Assembly (NCBI GenBank): GCA_002099365.1
Contig: MSED01000015.1
Coordinates: forward strand, 558,001 to 622,000
DNA: 64,000 nucleotides
Source: Phialophora verrucosa
Lineage: Eukaryota; Ascomycota; Eurotiomycetes; Chaetothyriales; Herpotrichiellaceae
Direction: 5' to 3'
A model generated the notes under the pieces. It ran no database searches and was not told where the DNA came from. It worked only from the letters and a program-made list of their open reading frames with translations. This document shows, piece by piece, positions 1-10,669 of this stretch (its first letter is position 1; each line of letters starts with the position of its first letter). The translations under genes were made by a program, and so were the position numbers.

Positions 1-1137
1 TGGCAGTGCCTGCAGGCTGCTCTTCATCATCTTTCTCCATCAATCACCTCGTGCCAATCGCCAGCCCCACGCTCTAGGGATACGTGCGCATCACATTACC
101 TGCATCGCCGGTTCGTTGGCCACATTGGCACCGTGAGGTACGAGTATCAGCTCGCCGGATGAAGCCCAAATCCGGGCATGACTTGTGCTCAGAGGGATGT
201 CATTTCTACAACCATGACATCTCTGCAATACTATTACACGGCGAGCTAACAAACTCTCAGGCACCACCATTTGATGCGGATCGCGGATTCATCCCCCTCC
301 AATCCACATTCCCACGTTGCTCATCGCGCACGAGATCCACCAACCATTCGCTGTCGGGTGTATGCATGCACAAGCCATTGACTCGACGAGCCTTGGCCTC
401 GGCTTCTTACCAACAGGTCACAAGAACTCTTGGTACTCGTACACCGTAAGGCCGCACTCTGCTGTTGGGAGGCCGGAAAATCTATAGTGCTGACTGTCGG
501 ATGAATAACAACCCACTCAACCTCAAAGGGGTATTGCTTTCGCAACCGCGGGTACCTGACCGGAGATCATCTGTACATACTAGCGGAGACTCCCATTGCC
601 CGAAGTCCTTCCAATATTCTTCTTGGCCCCAGTCCGTCCACCAACGACCAAAAAGAAACCAGTCCATCATGCAAGCATATGCCTCATCTATGGAGTTGGT
701 CAGCTGCGACAGTTGCGCCGCTTGATGACGGACTGGCGGCTGGCAATTATCATCAGCTTGCCTCGGAGGCCTGGGGACAGGCTGACCCTTTTCAAGAAGC
801 AGCTCTGTCGAAAAGCTCTCCAAGGACGACCTCTTGGCTCTGTTCGATCGGAGCGTCGTTCTGAAGCGAAGAAATTATACCAATCGTACATATGACACCT
901 CGATTACTGAGCGTCAAATTCCTCAACTTCCCTCTTGCTCTCGTGTCATCGGTATCATGCGCGGCGTATGACTGTGTCGTCCAAGGCCCAGAAAAGACCA
1001 TCCAACCCAGGAAAACATTGGGGTATCATGAAAACGAACGAAAGAACACCCCACCTGTCCATGAAATGAAAGTTCGTCTTCGGTACAGCAGCATCGATGA
1101 GTCTTTCCAGACCGAATATGTGCCGGTTCCCGAGACG
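1..1137. other. Left flank, no supported gene
   Basis: Only short open frames are present on either strand, most lacking an ATG, and none shows a recognisable domain. The right part must carry the 3' untranslated region of the LRR gene transcribed leftward from 4482. I see no tRNA, no repeat array and no mobile element here. Confidence 0.5.
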
Positions 1138-4100
1138 TCAGTCCTCGGGCATCTGGAAGATCATGCGATCACTGCCGTCCCTACCCAATTTCTCGTCAAT
1201 ATAATCCAAAGCATCCACTGTCCCGGCGGTTGGCGTCCTGTCCAGCTTCACACGCTGTAGGATTTGAGCCAGCGAGGATTCACCAGCCATCGTGGCTGGC
1301 CGGGTGCCCTCATCTACCGTGCTGTCCTCCCAAGGCACGCCTTGTGCATGGCAGTAATTACGGAACAGATACTTCTGCATCCGGGCCACCTGTGCATTCC
1401 ACTTGTCTTCCAGTGTGCTCATGACCGCCTCAACATCCTGATCGGTGAGCGAGCCAGTGGAGGATAACGAGCCACTATGTCGATGTCCGTGTCCCTTGCC
1501 ATGTGGTTTCCCGGTTAATGTCCCGGTGAATGCCTTCTTGAGCGCTCCACCGTGATGCTTGGGCGTCTTCGGACTGTCGCCTCGATCGATTGTCTCAATC
1601 TCCCGCCGCACCTTCTCCAATGTCTTCGCTCGGTCGTGGTCCATGCTCGACATGAACAGCAGCGTGTGATTCTTTTCGAGGGCGTTTACAAGTGCGGTGA
1701 AGCTTTGGAGGTTGATGTCGTTGTGCTCGCAGTGGATTTCCAGCAACGTTTCGTTCTTCTGCAGAACCTCGGCCAACGTACTAGCGCCTTGCAGACCGAG
1801 CCCTTGATGTTCTATACGTAAGAGTTTCAGTGACTTGTTCTTTTCCAACCCTCTCAGCGCAATGTTGAGGCTGATGCCGAACCTGGTTGCATCCAAATGC
1901 GCGTGTTCGCCGCTGATGTCGAGCTCTTCCAAGGTCTGGTTGGTGGCAAACATCTCCCTCAGAGCCTCACAAGTCTCTATACTAGCATCATACGGCAAGG
2001 ATGCACGCGAAATGTCCAGACTTCGCAGTGTGCGGTTGATTTTCAGCGCGTTGATCAACTCCCGGAAATGGCTCTCTTTCTCGAAGTCCATCATGCGCAT
2101 GCTCAGTGATGTTGGACCGCAGTTTTGGCCGAGTGTCCTGAACATGAGCGTGTTGCCCACCTTCAGTCGGTTCTCGTTGGCACTTACGTGCATTATCCGC
2201 GGCTGTTTGTCGTCTCGACTCATGGACCAGAAGAAGGTCGCTAGATCATGCCCTGTCAAGCCACATTGATTGACGTGCAGCTCTCGGAGGATATCGGATT
2301 TCGAGGCGGCGAGGTACGTGGATACTGAGTCCACTGACTGTTCGTTGAGAGTAGTCTGCGACAGATACAACGCCTCCAGCCTCCAGGCCAACAACACTTC
2401 GGGAGCAACCAAAGGCTCTGGGCCGGCGGTCATCTGAATCCGCGTGAGATTCAAGCGCCGAATGCGGGTAAAGGCTCCTATCCCGCGCTGGAATAGTTCG
2501 GGACTGAATCGGCCTTGTGCTCCCGATATGTCAATCACTTCGACCGTGCTCTCCTGACAAGACAAGGAAGACAAAAGCACATCGATATCATGAACGGAAA
2601 GCCCACAATCTCCGATTTCCAGTGCTCGAAGATGGCACTTCCTTTCCGAAGCTGCATCCACGAGGTAGTTCAAGTCGCCATCAGAAAGCCGCAAGCCTGT
2701 AAGCACAATCCAATCCACGTTGGTCAGAGACCTCTTGCACAACGGTACCAGGGACTCCAGGATGCCACAATCACGAGGCTCCTCACCGTTCGCCAAAGTT
2801 GTGTGAGGCATAGTGTTTGAGAAATCAAGCCGCCTCAGTCGTCGACTTTTCAGGGCCAGCGCCCTGATCTCCTGACACAGAACCGGCAGGTCTTGATGGC
2901 CAATGATGTTCACCGGGTTGCCGGATCGCGTGAAGAGGCTGTCCACGTCCGAGCAGAAAACGTCGTAAAAGTGGCGTAGCGGCGTTATATTGATTCTCGC
3001 GAACGAAATTGAAGAGAAGGACTCGTTGTACCTTAATGCTCGGAATACGGCAAGCAACTCCAAGGCGGAGTATGAAGCACGAGACGCCGGAGGAAGTAAG
3101 AGGAAGCAGGGCGCGTCCTCGCATTCGTAGTCCACAGAATAACAGATACGAGAGGTGTCCAAGTCGTAACCTGCACAGTATGCGATCAACGTCCGGTCGA
3201 AGCAGTCGTGGTCCTCTTTCGGCCAGTTCGGGGGAATGGCTTGATCATCGATCTCTGGGGGCACATCGAAGAAGAAAGGCTGCCTGACCCATTCCGGTCG
3301 CAGATACTCAGACGCCGCCCGGAGGTGGAGTGCAATCTCGCCTGCGGCATAAGAGGCCAAGTGCATCATGCACGGTTGGCCCGCAGGAGGTTTGACTGAG
3401 AATTGAAAGGCATCCTCTCCAGCCACAACCTTGACCGACGTCAAAGTGACGATGGCATAGGAAGTCATGGCATCCAACTCGCTTAGAGAAGTGCTCGATG
3501 ATCGCGTCGATGATCTTTGTAGAGGTACGAGGTGGATTTTATGCAGGCCAATGACCAGGTAACATGCCGTTGCTGACCCGTTTCTGGTCAAGTCTTCAGC
3601 AGATGCCCTTCCCAAAGATTTGTTGACGGACCGTTGGGCGACTTTGAAGACGTGGAAGTGCTCGGGATCATAGTCTCTTTCCCGTTCAAGCACTCGTGCA
3701 AGGTGCTCCACTGTGTGATCTTGAATGGGCTGCTGGAGGAGCGTCCTCGCCTGCTGAGAAGCCGAACGTATCGCGGCCGTCCACAACTCGGCTTCGCGAT
3801 ATTCGTTGAGTTGCCACTGCATAGACGAGGCCTTCCGCGTACGTTCGTCGAGGAATGCCACTTCCACCGTGGGAGAGAGTCGTCCGTCGTCGATCTTGAA
3901 CACGGCGACCACCTGCTCAAGCGGAACGCCCGAGGTGATGTCTGAATATGCCGACATTTGGAGTTCTTGATAAGAGCTCACGGAAGACGACCGCGGAACG
4001 TGCCCTTTGTTGAGACTGCTGGGAATGCTAGGGAACATTTCGGCTGCTCTAGCCTGGCTTCTGAACCGAATGAGGTGCGAGTCGGTCAGCACCATGAACT

Positions 4101-4482
4101 GGGTGCGTTTCCTAAACACGTTGCTGCTACCAGCTTGGACCTCCCCATACTGGAGCACTTTGCCGCCCAACAGTCCCTTGACATTCATGTCCACTTCTTC
4201 TTGAAGTGACGAAGATTTCGAGTCTGATCTCGTCAAGGCAATCTTTTCGTCTTCATCGAGAGAGTGCAGCGAGCGTAGAGATCCGAACACGGAGGTACGA
4301 CCTGACTTTTGCAGTGTCCGTGGTCGAGTTTTGGGGCTGGCTGGATCTGACTCGACCGGACTGGGCAAATAATCGCTGGAGCGTTTCTCGCGGAGCGGGC
4401 TGGCAGGTATTTGTACCGAAGGACTGGGGTCCGCCTTCTGGCGGAAGATGCTCAAGCTTTTCCTTCTGCGTTTGTCCGCCAT
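1138..4482 (-). CDS. PH-like and leucine-rich-repeat (RNI-like) protein
   Basis: Single-exon gene, 1114 aa from the ATG at 4482 (start MADKRRRKSL). The open frame continues a little upstream but only from a TTG. Residues 1-90 are basic and Ser/Pro-rich, probably disordered. Residues about 95-250 look like a PH-like fold (GKVLQYGEV, then a QFMVLTDSHLIRF-type strand and a long Ser-rich loop), suggesting lipid or protein binding at a membrane. Residues about 430-960 hold irregular leucine-rich repeats of the ribonuclease-inhibitor type (repeated LRxLDIS, LEELDISG, LLRIEHQGLG). A basic His/Gly-rich segment (KPHGKGHGHRHSG) precedes a short conserved C-terminus. Proteins with this layout are widespread in filamentous fungi and mostly uncharacterised. 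A role as a cortical scaffold or GTPase regulator is only inference. The domain reading is fairly secure; the function is unknown. Confidence 0.88.
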   Translation of the reverse strand: MADKRRRKSLSIFRQKADPSPSVQIPASPLREKRSSDYLPSPVESDPASPKTRPRTLQKSGRTSVFGSLRSLHSLDEDEKIALTRSDSKSSSLQEEVDMNVKGLLGGKVLQYGEVQAGSSNVFRKRTQFMVLTDSHLIRFRSQARAAEMFPSIPSSLNKGHVPRSSSVSSYQELQMSAYSDITSGVPLEQVVAVFKIDDGRLSPTVEVAFLDERTRKASSMQWQLNEYREAELWTAAIRSASQQARTLLQQPIQDHTVEHLARVLERERDYDPEHFHVFKVAQRSVNKSLGRASAEDLTRNGSATACYLVIGLHKIHLVPLQRSSTRSSSTSLSELDAMTSYAIVTLTSVKVVAGEDAFQFSVKPPAGQPCMMHLASYAAGEIALHLRAASEYLRPEWVRQPFFFDVPPEIDDQAIPPNWPKEDHDCFDRTLIAYCAGYDLDTSRICYSVDYECEDAPCFLLLPPASRASYSALELLAVFRALRYNESFSSISFARINITPLRHFYDVFCSDVDSLFTRSGNPVNIIGHQDLPVLCQEIRALALKSRRLRRLDFSNTMPHTTLANGEEPRDCGILESLVPLCKRSLTNVDWIVLTGLRLSDGDLNYLVDAASERKCHLRALEIGDCGLSVHDIDVLLSSLSCQESTVEVIDISGAQGRFSPELFQRGIGAFTRIRRLNLTRIQMTAGPEPLVAPEVLLAWRLEALYLSQTTLNEQSVDSVSTYLAASKSDILRELHVNQCGLTGHDLATFFWSMSRDDKQPRIMHVSANENRLKVGNTLMFRTLGQNCGPTSLSMRMMDFEKESHFRELINALKINRTLRSLDISRASLPYDASIETCEALREMFATNQTLEELDISGEHAHLDATRFGISLNIALRGLEKNKSLKLLRIEHQGLGLQGASTLAEVLQKNETLLEIHCEHNDINLQSFTALVNALEKNHTLLFMSSMDHDRAKTLEKVRREIETIDRGDSPKTPKHHGGALKKAFTGTLTGKPHGKGHGHRHSGSLSSTGSLTDQDVEAVMSTLEDKWNAQVARMQKYLFRNYCHAQGVPWEDSTVDEGTRPATMAGESSLAQILQRVKLDRTPTAGTVDALDYIDEKLGRDGSDRMIFQMPED

Positions 4483-5932
4483 GTTGGGGGCAAGTATGGA
4501 AACGGGAAGATCCCCTGGGTCCTTCTCATCAAGCAAACACTGGCTGCACCACCCGGTTGTTTCGAAGTCGGTCGGGTCTCAGGAGACACTCATGGGTTCT
4601 CTCGGGGTACACATGTTCACAAGGTCGAGCATGTCCCCTTCAGCGCCGACCCGCCCTCCTGTATAGTCTCCCTCTTTCTTCAGCGAGACACTGATGGGTG
4701 CCGTGACATGGCCGGGAATCAGGTTAGGGGCGGCATGCGGTTGCGGGTTCCCAGGGAGAGCAGAGCAGATTGCAGTCAAGATACGTCTCCGAGACCGTGC
4801 TTCGTGACTAGAACCTGGTGACGCGCGACTGGCAATATATTGAGGTAACCCGGTCAAGGACGCGAGCTCATAGGGCGCCGTGGGAACGGGGCAGGCTTGA
4901 CAGGTAGTACAGAGATCCGCTCCAAGAGGGCGATCGTATGGTGGTGGTCGGGGATGGAGGTGTCAGCTTGTCCGTGCTTGTACGCGGTTGGTGTCAGTGT
5001 GAGGCACAGGGAAATCTTTTATGGGAAAGGGCAGAGAGCAGTCAATTGTAGGCGTTCGGCGTGTCAAGCAACCATTGTAGCGTAGGAGTAGCCGGCGATG
5101 GATCGGCAGTCGGGACGTAATGGTGTACGAGTAATGGTTGATTCAATGCTGCTTGACTTTTCATTCATCAACCTTGCTTGTGGACTCGGCAGCGGGTAAA
5201 GTATCCACGGGCGAGCATGGCAACGCGACTGGTCGACGCATTGCACATCCTCTCGATGTTACGGAGGTTTATCAGGCCACTCACACAAGCTTCGCACTGC
5301 GCAGATATGGGCTCTTCCACTATCATGCAGGGACTGCCCCTCTCGGGTTGCTATCGGCAGCTGCGCGAGCCCGCGACAGGGTGGCCAGGTCGCGGGAGGG
5401 ACCTCGAAAACAGGGCAACGACGTCGAGGTGGGCATTCGGCAGCCGTGCCGGCTCACCAGCTTCAGCGATTGGCGGGACACGTCGGAGGCGCAGGAGGCT
5501 TAGGAGGCTGTCGTAGGGTGCGTGGATGAGCTGGGAGATACTCGTATCCGGACCACGCCACGCAGAGACTCGTGGAGTTCTAGATCCGCTGACTCGATCC
5601 ATAGATAGCACTCCTACGAGTACGAGTCACTCGACCTGTAGTCTTGTCGAAGACTTCTTAATATGAGAGGTCTCAGAGATGGGGCTGAAGACTGATATAA
5701 ATATATGCCGCTCCCATTGTTTCTGCTGCAGGAGTCGCACTGGCGCCCTGTATTGTGAGACATGTTTCTCGCCTGGTGGTCAATTGTGCTTTCAACACAG
5801 GCATGACAGGGTGTAGATTACATGCCCAAACACTCTTTTACTACAGTATGGGGCTGTCGGGTGTATGCCCTCCTCTATGCTAAGCCGAGACCCAACCAGA
5901 AATTCTAATGTACAAAATACGTGCGAGTACAA
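4483..5932. other. Intergenic: LRR gene promoter and PET127 3' region
   Basis: Both flanking genes point left, so the 1.45 kb contains the promoter and leader of the LRR gene and the short PET127 terminator. Open frames are short and without domain features. The only notable motif is a plus-strand TATA-like box near 5696, listed separately. Confidence 0.55.
5696..5705 (+). promoter_or_regulatory. TATA-like box without an obvious gene
   Basis: TATAAATATA on the plus strand, in an otherwise mixed-composition spacer. No plus-strand gene starts within 1 kb downstream, because the next 2.8 kb is PET127 on the minus strand. It may be chance, or mark a noncoding transcript antisense to the end of PET127. 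Confidence 0.2.
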
Positions 5933-8701
5933 TCATTCACCGTAAAGGACAATGCGCTCCCTGCCTGCATCAAGCTTGTCCAGATGCTGCCGCCATTGTG
6001 CACCACTACGGCTCATCGATACAAGCCTCTTCAGGTAGAAGTTGGCTGCCGCATCAGTCTCTTGTGGAGCTTCGAGCGCGTTCTTGCGTCGTTTCTTACA
6101 CAGTGCGTAGTGCCGTTGAGCTTCCGCCGGGGATAAGGGTGCCAACGTGTACTGCAGACCCCAGGTGTCGCTTCCCTTCAACTTCTCGGGCCGCATCACC
6201 GGCAAACCGTTGACGATATTGCGGACGTTGAGTTTCCATGCTAATAGGGGTTTGCTGGGAGCCGATGACGGTTGCGTGTCCGGAACGGTGGCTGCTGAGT
6301 CTCCCACGGCATTTTCCTCCGTGAACCCAGGCACAGGCTCCTCTTTGGGTTCAGACGCCAGAGCATGGTTAATGTCCATTCCCAATATGCTGTCAAGGAA
6401 AGCAACGTTGGCCGCGTTGGATGGAGGGGCAGAACCCATATTTGTCGCGGCGTCCGATGTAACTGACTCGACCTCGTCCGCTTCGTTTTCATCCTCCGCT
6501 TCCTCAGCGTCATCCTCATAGCTTCTGGATGACTTGGCGCGCCCTGGATTGAATATGCGATCCTCAAATGCTCGAATTTCATCCTTCTTCAGACTTTGGA
6601 TCGCCACGATCTCCTCCTCTGTGACCGGCTCTGCGAAGACGTACATGTACTGTGGGGAGACTTGCGTTGCTTCTCTTGCCTCAAAGTGAAACCTCAGAGA
6701 CTGACCCGGATGCTGCATGGTGGCTTCGTTGAATATATAGTCCAAGAGCTGTATGCTCAGGGAGAACTCCTGATCCCCCAGTGTTCTGTCCGCTTGCCCG
6801 TGAAGAGCGAAATCCAGTTCAGGAAGCGGTACATACTGAAAACCAAACAAACGTTCAGTGTTGTGGTATGCGACAAAAATGCCGTCCATGCGGCCCATCC
6901 GAACCTGCAGGGAGTATTTGAGAAAGGCCGATCGCATCATGTCGAAATATTCTCGTTCATAAGATTCCCACGTGCCGAATCTCTCCTTGATCTGGTAGCC
7001 CACGCCCTTTTCGTGGTCACGAACCATCATTCGCACGGCCGCTACAGCTCGCGTTTTGAGGTCAAACATGCCTGTGCCGGGCAACCGCGGATCGTAGGCG
7101 TCCAGTTGTGATCTTAGCAGGAACTGGCCGAGGCCTGAGTAGTGGTACGCCTCGGGATGGCTTGATTTCATTTGGGCGTCCTTGGTAGCATCTTCAGTCC
7201 TTCTGTACCGCTCGAATTCCTCCTTGTCAGATGTCAGGAGTTTCTCCATGGAGCGGCCAAGACTCATCAGGATATTCGCCGAGTCGAACTCTTTGTCCGC
7301 GTCCACAGCATATACGCCGTCCTTGTACCTGAGGAAGATAGCCGTGGGACCTTTCTGAATTCTGGTGAAGTTGACATGACCTTCATCTTCAAATCCTCGA
7401 CTCAGATGATCCAGGTTCAAGTCGCGGAAGCCAGAGAGGAGAAAATGAAAATGCGCGAGAACGCCTGACATGCTCGAGGTTGAGCCAATATACCGTTTGT
7501 CCTTTGCCTGCGCAACGCTTCGAAGATGTACATCTTCAGATGAAGTGATATACTTGTTCAGTGCATCGTAATTGAACTCGGACACAGGCATCAGATTACC
7601 GAGATAGGGATCGAAGTTCCATACTCTGGATCGCGGATCCTGTAATTGGTAGACACCAGGATTGAAGAGAACACGCGACAAGTCATGACTCAGTCTCGGT
7701 ACTTCTGACGTCTCCATGGGAAATGGTATCAGCGGGAATTTGTCTGCGCTTGCAACCCGTACTCGGTCTCCTTTCATATGCGCAATTTTACCCTGATTGG
7801 TCGCACGCGGATTCTTGGTCTTGCTGGCGACCTCGTGACGTGTCCCTGCCGTACCCAAGGGCATCTGTCGGCGGACATGGTCCTGTCCGTAATCGCCTGC
7901 CGCAAGCAATGCTTGTGGCGTGAGGTCCAGGAGATTCGATGGTGTCTCAAACGTGATGGATTGTTGTTCTGGAACCGGTACCTTCGGTGTCTTTACTGGC
8001 GCTCTTTTCCTTTTTACCGTTGAAGACTTCGCTTTCTCAGTCGCAGCCGAAGCGGACCGCGACGATTCCGACCGCTTCAGAAAGCCCAGCTTTGTCAAGA
8101 TCCCCTCCCCAGTCTTTGATAGAGGATGCTTCCCACGCTTGAAAGGCATAATGGTCTTCAAGTCACGGTCCACCTCGGTATAGTGGCGTCCGGTGTACGC
8201 TGACTTCAGCAGCGACGCAACGCGGTAATAACCTTTTTGTTGGGGTTTGACGTTCAAGAGCTCTATAACTTTATCCACGGTCATTGGCTCAGACGTAGAT
8301 GGGGCTTTCCCTGCTGCCTCCATGCCAGCCTTGCACATTAGTTCCCTGAACCCTTCGAACACGTCGAGCTCATTCTTCTGGTCCGCAGATAGACTGAATT
8401 CTTTCGGAACCTGCGCCGCCAGAGTGTCACCTCCGGAGAGGTCTTCAGACCCATCTTTCTCTTTCGGTGTCTTGCTCACAAGTCCTTCTCTCCGCTCACC
8501 AGGTTTCTCTGCAGTGGATCCTGAAGAATCGCGAACTGGCGACCGTCGAGCGCGAGTTCGAACATGCCGGATGTTATCGTGTGACAACGGTCTCGAACAA
8601 GGAGTGTGTGAGATGCTGGTGCCTGCAGGAACGCCTGTCCACGCGCCATGATGAATTCGACATGGTGGACATATGCAATGCCTCACCGAACGAGGCAGCA
8701 T
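5933..8701 (-). CDS. PET127: Mitochondrial RNA-processing protein Pet127
   Basis: Single-exon gene, 922 aa from the ATG at 8701. The product starts MLPRSVRHCICPPCR, an Arg-rich, acid-free N-terminus that fits a mitochondrial presequence; upstream in-frame sequence has no ATG. Residues about 120-330 are low-complexity linker with a Lys/Arg-rich stretch. The conserved Pet127 core follows, with FPLIPFPMETSEVPRLSHDL and RVWNFDPYLGNL near its start. GMFDLKTR around D547-K549 is the D-x-K pair expected of the PD-(D/E)XK nuclease fold proposed for Pet127. An acidic insert (about 790-820) separates it from a last conserved block (KPLLAWKLNVRNIVNG). In yeast Pet127 acts at the inner membrane in 5' processing and turnover of mitochondrial transcripts. 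Family assignment is confident; activity in this species is inferred. Confidence 0.9.
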   Translation of the reverse strand: MLPRSVRHCICPPCRIHHGAWTGVPAGTSISHTPCSRPLSHDNIRHVRTRARRSPVRDSSGSTAEKPGERREGLVSKTPKEKDGSEDLSGGDTLAAQVPKEFSLSADQKNELDVFEGFRELMCKAGMEAAGKAPSTSEPMTVDKVIELLNVKPQQKGYYRVASLLKSAYTGRHYTEVDRDLKTIMPFKRGKHPLSKTGEGILTKLGFLKRSESSRSASAATEKAKSSTVKRKRAPVKTPKVPVPEQQSITFETPSNLLDLTPQALLAAGDYGQDHVRRQMPLGTAGTRHEVASKTKNPRATNQGKIAHMKGDRVRVASADKFPLIPFPMETSEVPRLSHDLSRVLFNPGVYQLQDPRSRVWNFDPYLGNLMPVSEFNYDALNKYITSSEDVHLRSVAQAKDKRYIGSTSSMSGVLAHFHFLLSGFRDLNLDHLSRGFEDEGHVNFTRIQKGPTAIFLRYKDGVYAVDADKEFDSANILMSLGRSMEKLLTSDKEEFERYRRTEDATKDAQMKSSHPEAYHYSGLGQFLLRSQLDAYDPRLPGTGMFDLKTRAVAAVRMMVRDHEKGVGYQIKERFGTWESYEREYFDMMRSAFLKYSLQVRMGRMDGIFVAYHNTERLFGFQYVPLPELDFALHGQADRTLGDQEFSLSIQLLDYIFNEATMQHPGQSLRFHFEAREATQVSPQYMYVFAEPVTEEEIVAIQSLKKDEIRAFEDRIFNPGRAKSSRSYEDDAEEAEDENEADEVESVTSDAATNMGSAPPSNAANVAFLDSILGMDINHALASEPKEEPVPGFTEENAVGDSAATVPDTQPSSAPSKPLLAWKLNVRNIVNGLPVMRPEKLKGSDTWGLQYTLAPLSPAEAQRHYALCKKRRKNALEAPQETDAAANFYLKRLVSMSRSGAQWRQHLDKLDAGRERIVLYGE

Positions 8702-9184
8702 GTGAGGATTGGTGTCAACAGAGTCCGCAAACCGAACTGCTCTAGTTCGGGGGACAGTCCACTTTCGCGGTGGAGGTGTGAGCCAGTCTGTAAATAGAAC
8801 GGAAAGACGGGAAGAAAGGACTGATTCCAAAATCCAACAGACGCTGTTGATGAACCCAAACACTCTGCGGAAACTTCAACTGGCAGTGCATCATCGCACA
8901 CTGGGAACTTTTTTATGACCCACTCGAAGGGTCTCATATGGATTGGGTTTAGCTCAGCCTTGTCGCAGCCTTGTCGCGTTCACGCATTCGTGGCTCCGAA
9001 GCCGGTGCTTATGGAGCGGAGGACGAAAACACTTCCTCCTTTCATACTACCTACAGTGGCTAAACAAACCTTGAACGAGCGGCTCCAACGAACATGCAGC
9101 TTCAGAGGGGATGCCATTTGTTTCTATCGTTCTCCGTACCATGCTAGCTCTAAACCGCTTGTGACTGGGGGAAAGCTTCTATCC
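8702..9184. other. PET127 promoter and SDR 3' region
   Basis: The 483-bp spacer lies between two leftward genes. ATTGG at 8942-8946 is a CCAAT box in the PET127 orientation. CAGCCTTGTCG occurs twice in tandem at about 8955-8976. No coding signal is seen. Confidence 0.45.
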
Positions 9185-9865
9185 TCACCATGGTAGGATC
9201 GTCCCATCAATGTCAAAGAACTTGGGGCTGTCCGCCTTCTGCAGTCCATCAACAATCGTCAAGATTTTTTGCACAGATTCAGCCGCCGGCATGGCACCCG
9301 GACCAGCAATATTCCCCATATCCGTGGCGACCCAGCCGGGATGGATGGCCACAACCGTGAATCCCTCCCCATGGAGCTCATTGTGGAACTGGATGGTCAA
9401 CATGTTCCCAGCAGCCTTCGAGGTGGCGTATGGCCCGCGGAGACCCCATTTTTCACCCACTTGGCCGGTAAGTGAAGCTGCGGTAGAAGAGATGTAAATG
9501 ATCTTGCGCGTCTTGCGAGCTCGCAGGGCAGGCAGGAAAGCGTTGATGACCCGATGTGGCCCAACGACGTTGGTGTCGAGGTAGTGGAGGAGCCTGGCCG
9601 AGGAGATCTGCGTGAGGAGTTCGTCCTCCCCTATGGCGCCGTTGACAATCAAGGTGTCGGCTTCTGCGACTTTCTTGGCCGCCATGTCGACAGATCTCTG
9701 GTTGGTTTGGTCGAGCTCGAGGACTTCAATGTTGGCTTGGTCGAAACTGAATGGCTTCCGCATGGTTGCAATGACGCGGGCGTCGGGATTCTGAGCGAGG
9801 AACTTTGCTAGTTCCAAGCCAATCCCCCGGCTGGCGCCAATGACAACTGTTGTCTTGGAGGGCAT
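9185..9865 (-). CDS. Short-chain dehydrogenase/reductase
   Basis: Intronless gene, 226 aa, ATG at 9865. It is a classical SDR of the small single-domain type. The Rossmann glycine motif GASRGIG spans residues 10-16 after a hydrophobic strand (TTVVIG). VNGAI near residue 75 stands where NNAG usually lies, ISST near 125-128 supplies the catalytic Ser, and YATSK at 146-150 supplies the Tyr and Lys. HPGWVATDMG near 175 is the usual post-catalytic loop. It should be a cytosolic NAD(P)(H)-dependent oxidoreductase resembling the sniffer/C-factor subgroup (GASRGIG start, late HPGWVxTDMG). The substrate cannot be read from the sequence. It stands alone between housekeeping genes with no cluster partners. 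A (GGT)n array lies about 86 nt upstream of the start, in its leader or promoter. Confidence 0.9.
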   Translation of the reverse strand: MPSKTTVVIGASRGIGLELAKFLAQNPDARVIATMRKPFSFDQANIEVLELDQTNQRSVDMAAKKVAEADTLIVNGAIGEDELLTQISSARLLHYLDTNVVGPHRVINAFLPALRARKTRKIIYISSTAASLTGQVGEKWGLRGPYATSKAAGNMLTIQFHNELHGEGFTVVAIHPGWVATDMGNIAGPGAMPAAESVQKILTIVDGLQKADSPKFFDIDGTILPW

Positions 9866-10669
9866 GGCGTTACGGTCTATGTTGGTAGTACCGAGCTTGG
9901 GACTTGGAAAATATGTGCCTGTTGGAAGAGGTCTGTTTGTACAGTGGTGATGGTGGTGGTGGTGGTGGTGGTGGTGGTGGTGGTGGTGGTGTTGAAGATG
10001 TAGGTTCCATGCCGAAGGAGCAAGATGTTATTGAGCTTTATACTTCTTTACACACCTGGACAAAAGTTGCATAGTGGTCCGTTCACTACCATTCTCCATT
10101 ACCATTACCTGATCCTGTCCCTTGCTCGTGACTGCAGGCAAGGCTGAAGCTGAACTCCTGGCGGATGCGGAGGACAACAAGCGTCCGAAGGTCCGCAAAG
10201 TCCTCGCAGACTCGAACTCGAACCCATAACCTCCGCAGCGCAGGCCTCCAAGCAGAGACCGAGTCGTGTGGTGCACGCTGACGCAGTGTGAATCATTTCG
10301 AGTCTTTTCAAAGCACGACATGATGCGGAGGGTGTAGCATACCTACCTCCCGGCCGGGCTGAGACAAACCACAAACACAGAATCAACGGCAAAGGCGCGT
10401 GTCCAAAGGGCGCTCGATCTAGGAGTGTCTTTCAGACTCAACCTGTTCAGCAAGTCGTGATTTCACAGCTCTACTGGGTGTGTACCGCCGTTGCGGCGGA
10501 AGTGTCTGTTATTCTCTCTTTTGCTTCCTCAGAACCAACCAGGCAATGCAAGCATAACTTTTATGACACAATATCCTCTCACGATGTCCTCCTGGTGATC
10601 ATTGATGCATTTAACAGACCATGTATGGTGATGTGCCCCTTCTTCTATCCTGTGATCAGAATTCCCTAC
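9866..10669. other. SDR promoter and ADE5,7 3' region
   Basis: Both flanking genes point left. The 804 bp contain the (GGT)n microsatellite at 9951-9991 and otherwise only short open frames without domain features. Confidence 0.5.
9951..9991. repeat. GGT trinucleotide microsatellite
   Basis: About 13 uninterrupted GGT units, preceded by a degenerate GGTGAT unit. In the SDR sense direction it reads ACC and sits about 86-126 nt upstream of the start codon, so it may lie in the 5' leader. Arrays of this kind are typically length-variable between isolates. Confidence 0.95.

Noticed and set aside
482..823. 113-codon minus-strand open frame near the left edge
   Set aside because: It begins only with TTG, has no family features, and overlaps several plus-strand frames of equal quality.
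4483..4536. 18-residue N-terminal extension of the LRR protein
   Set aside because: Would need a TTG start; the ATG at 4482 gives the conserved basic start.
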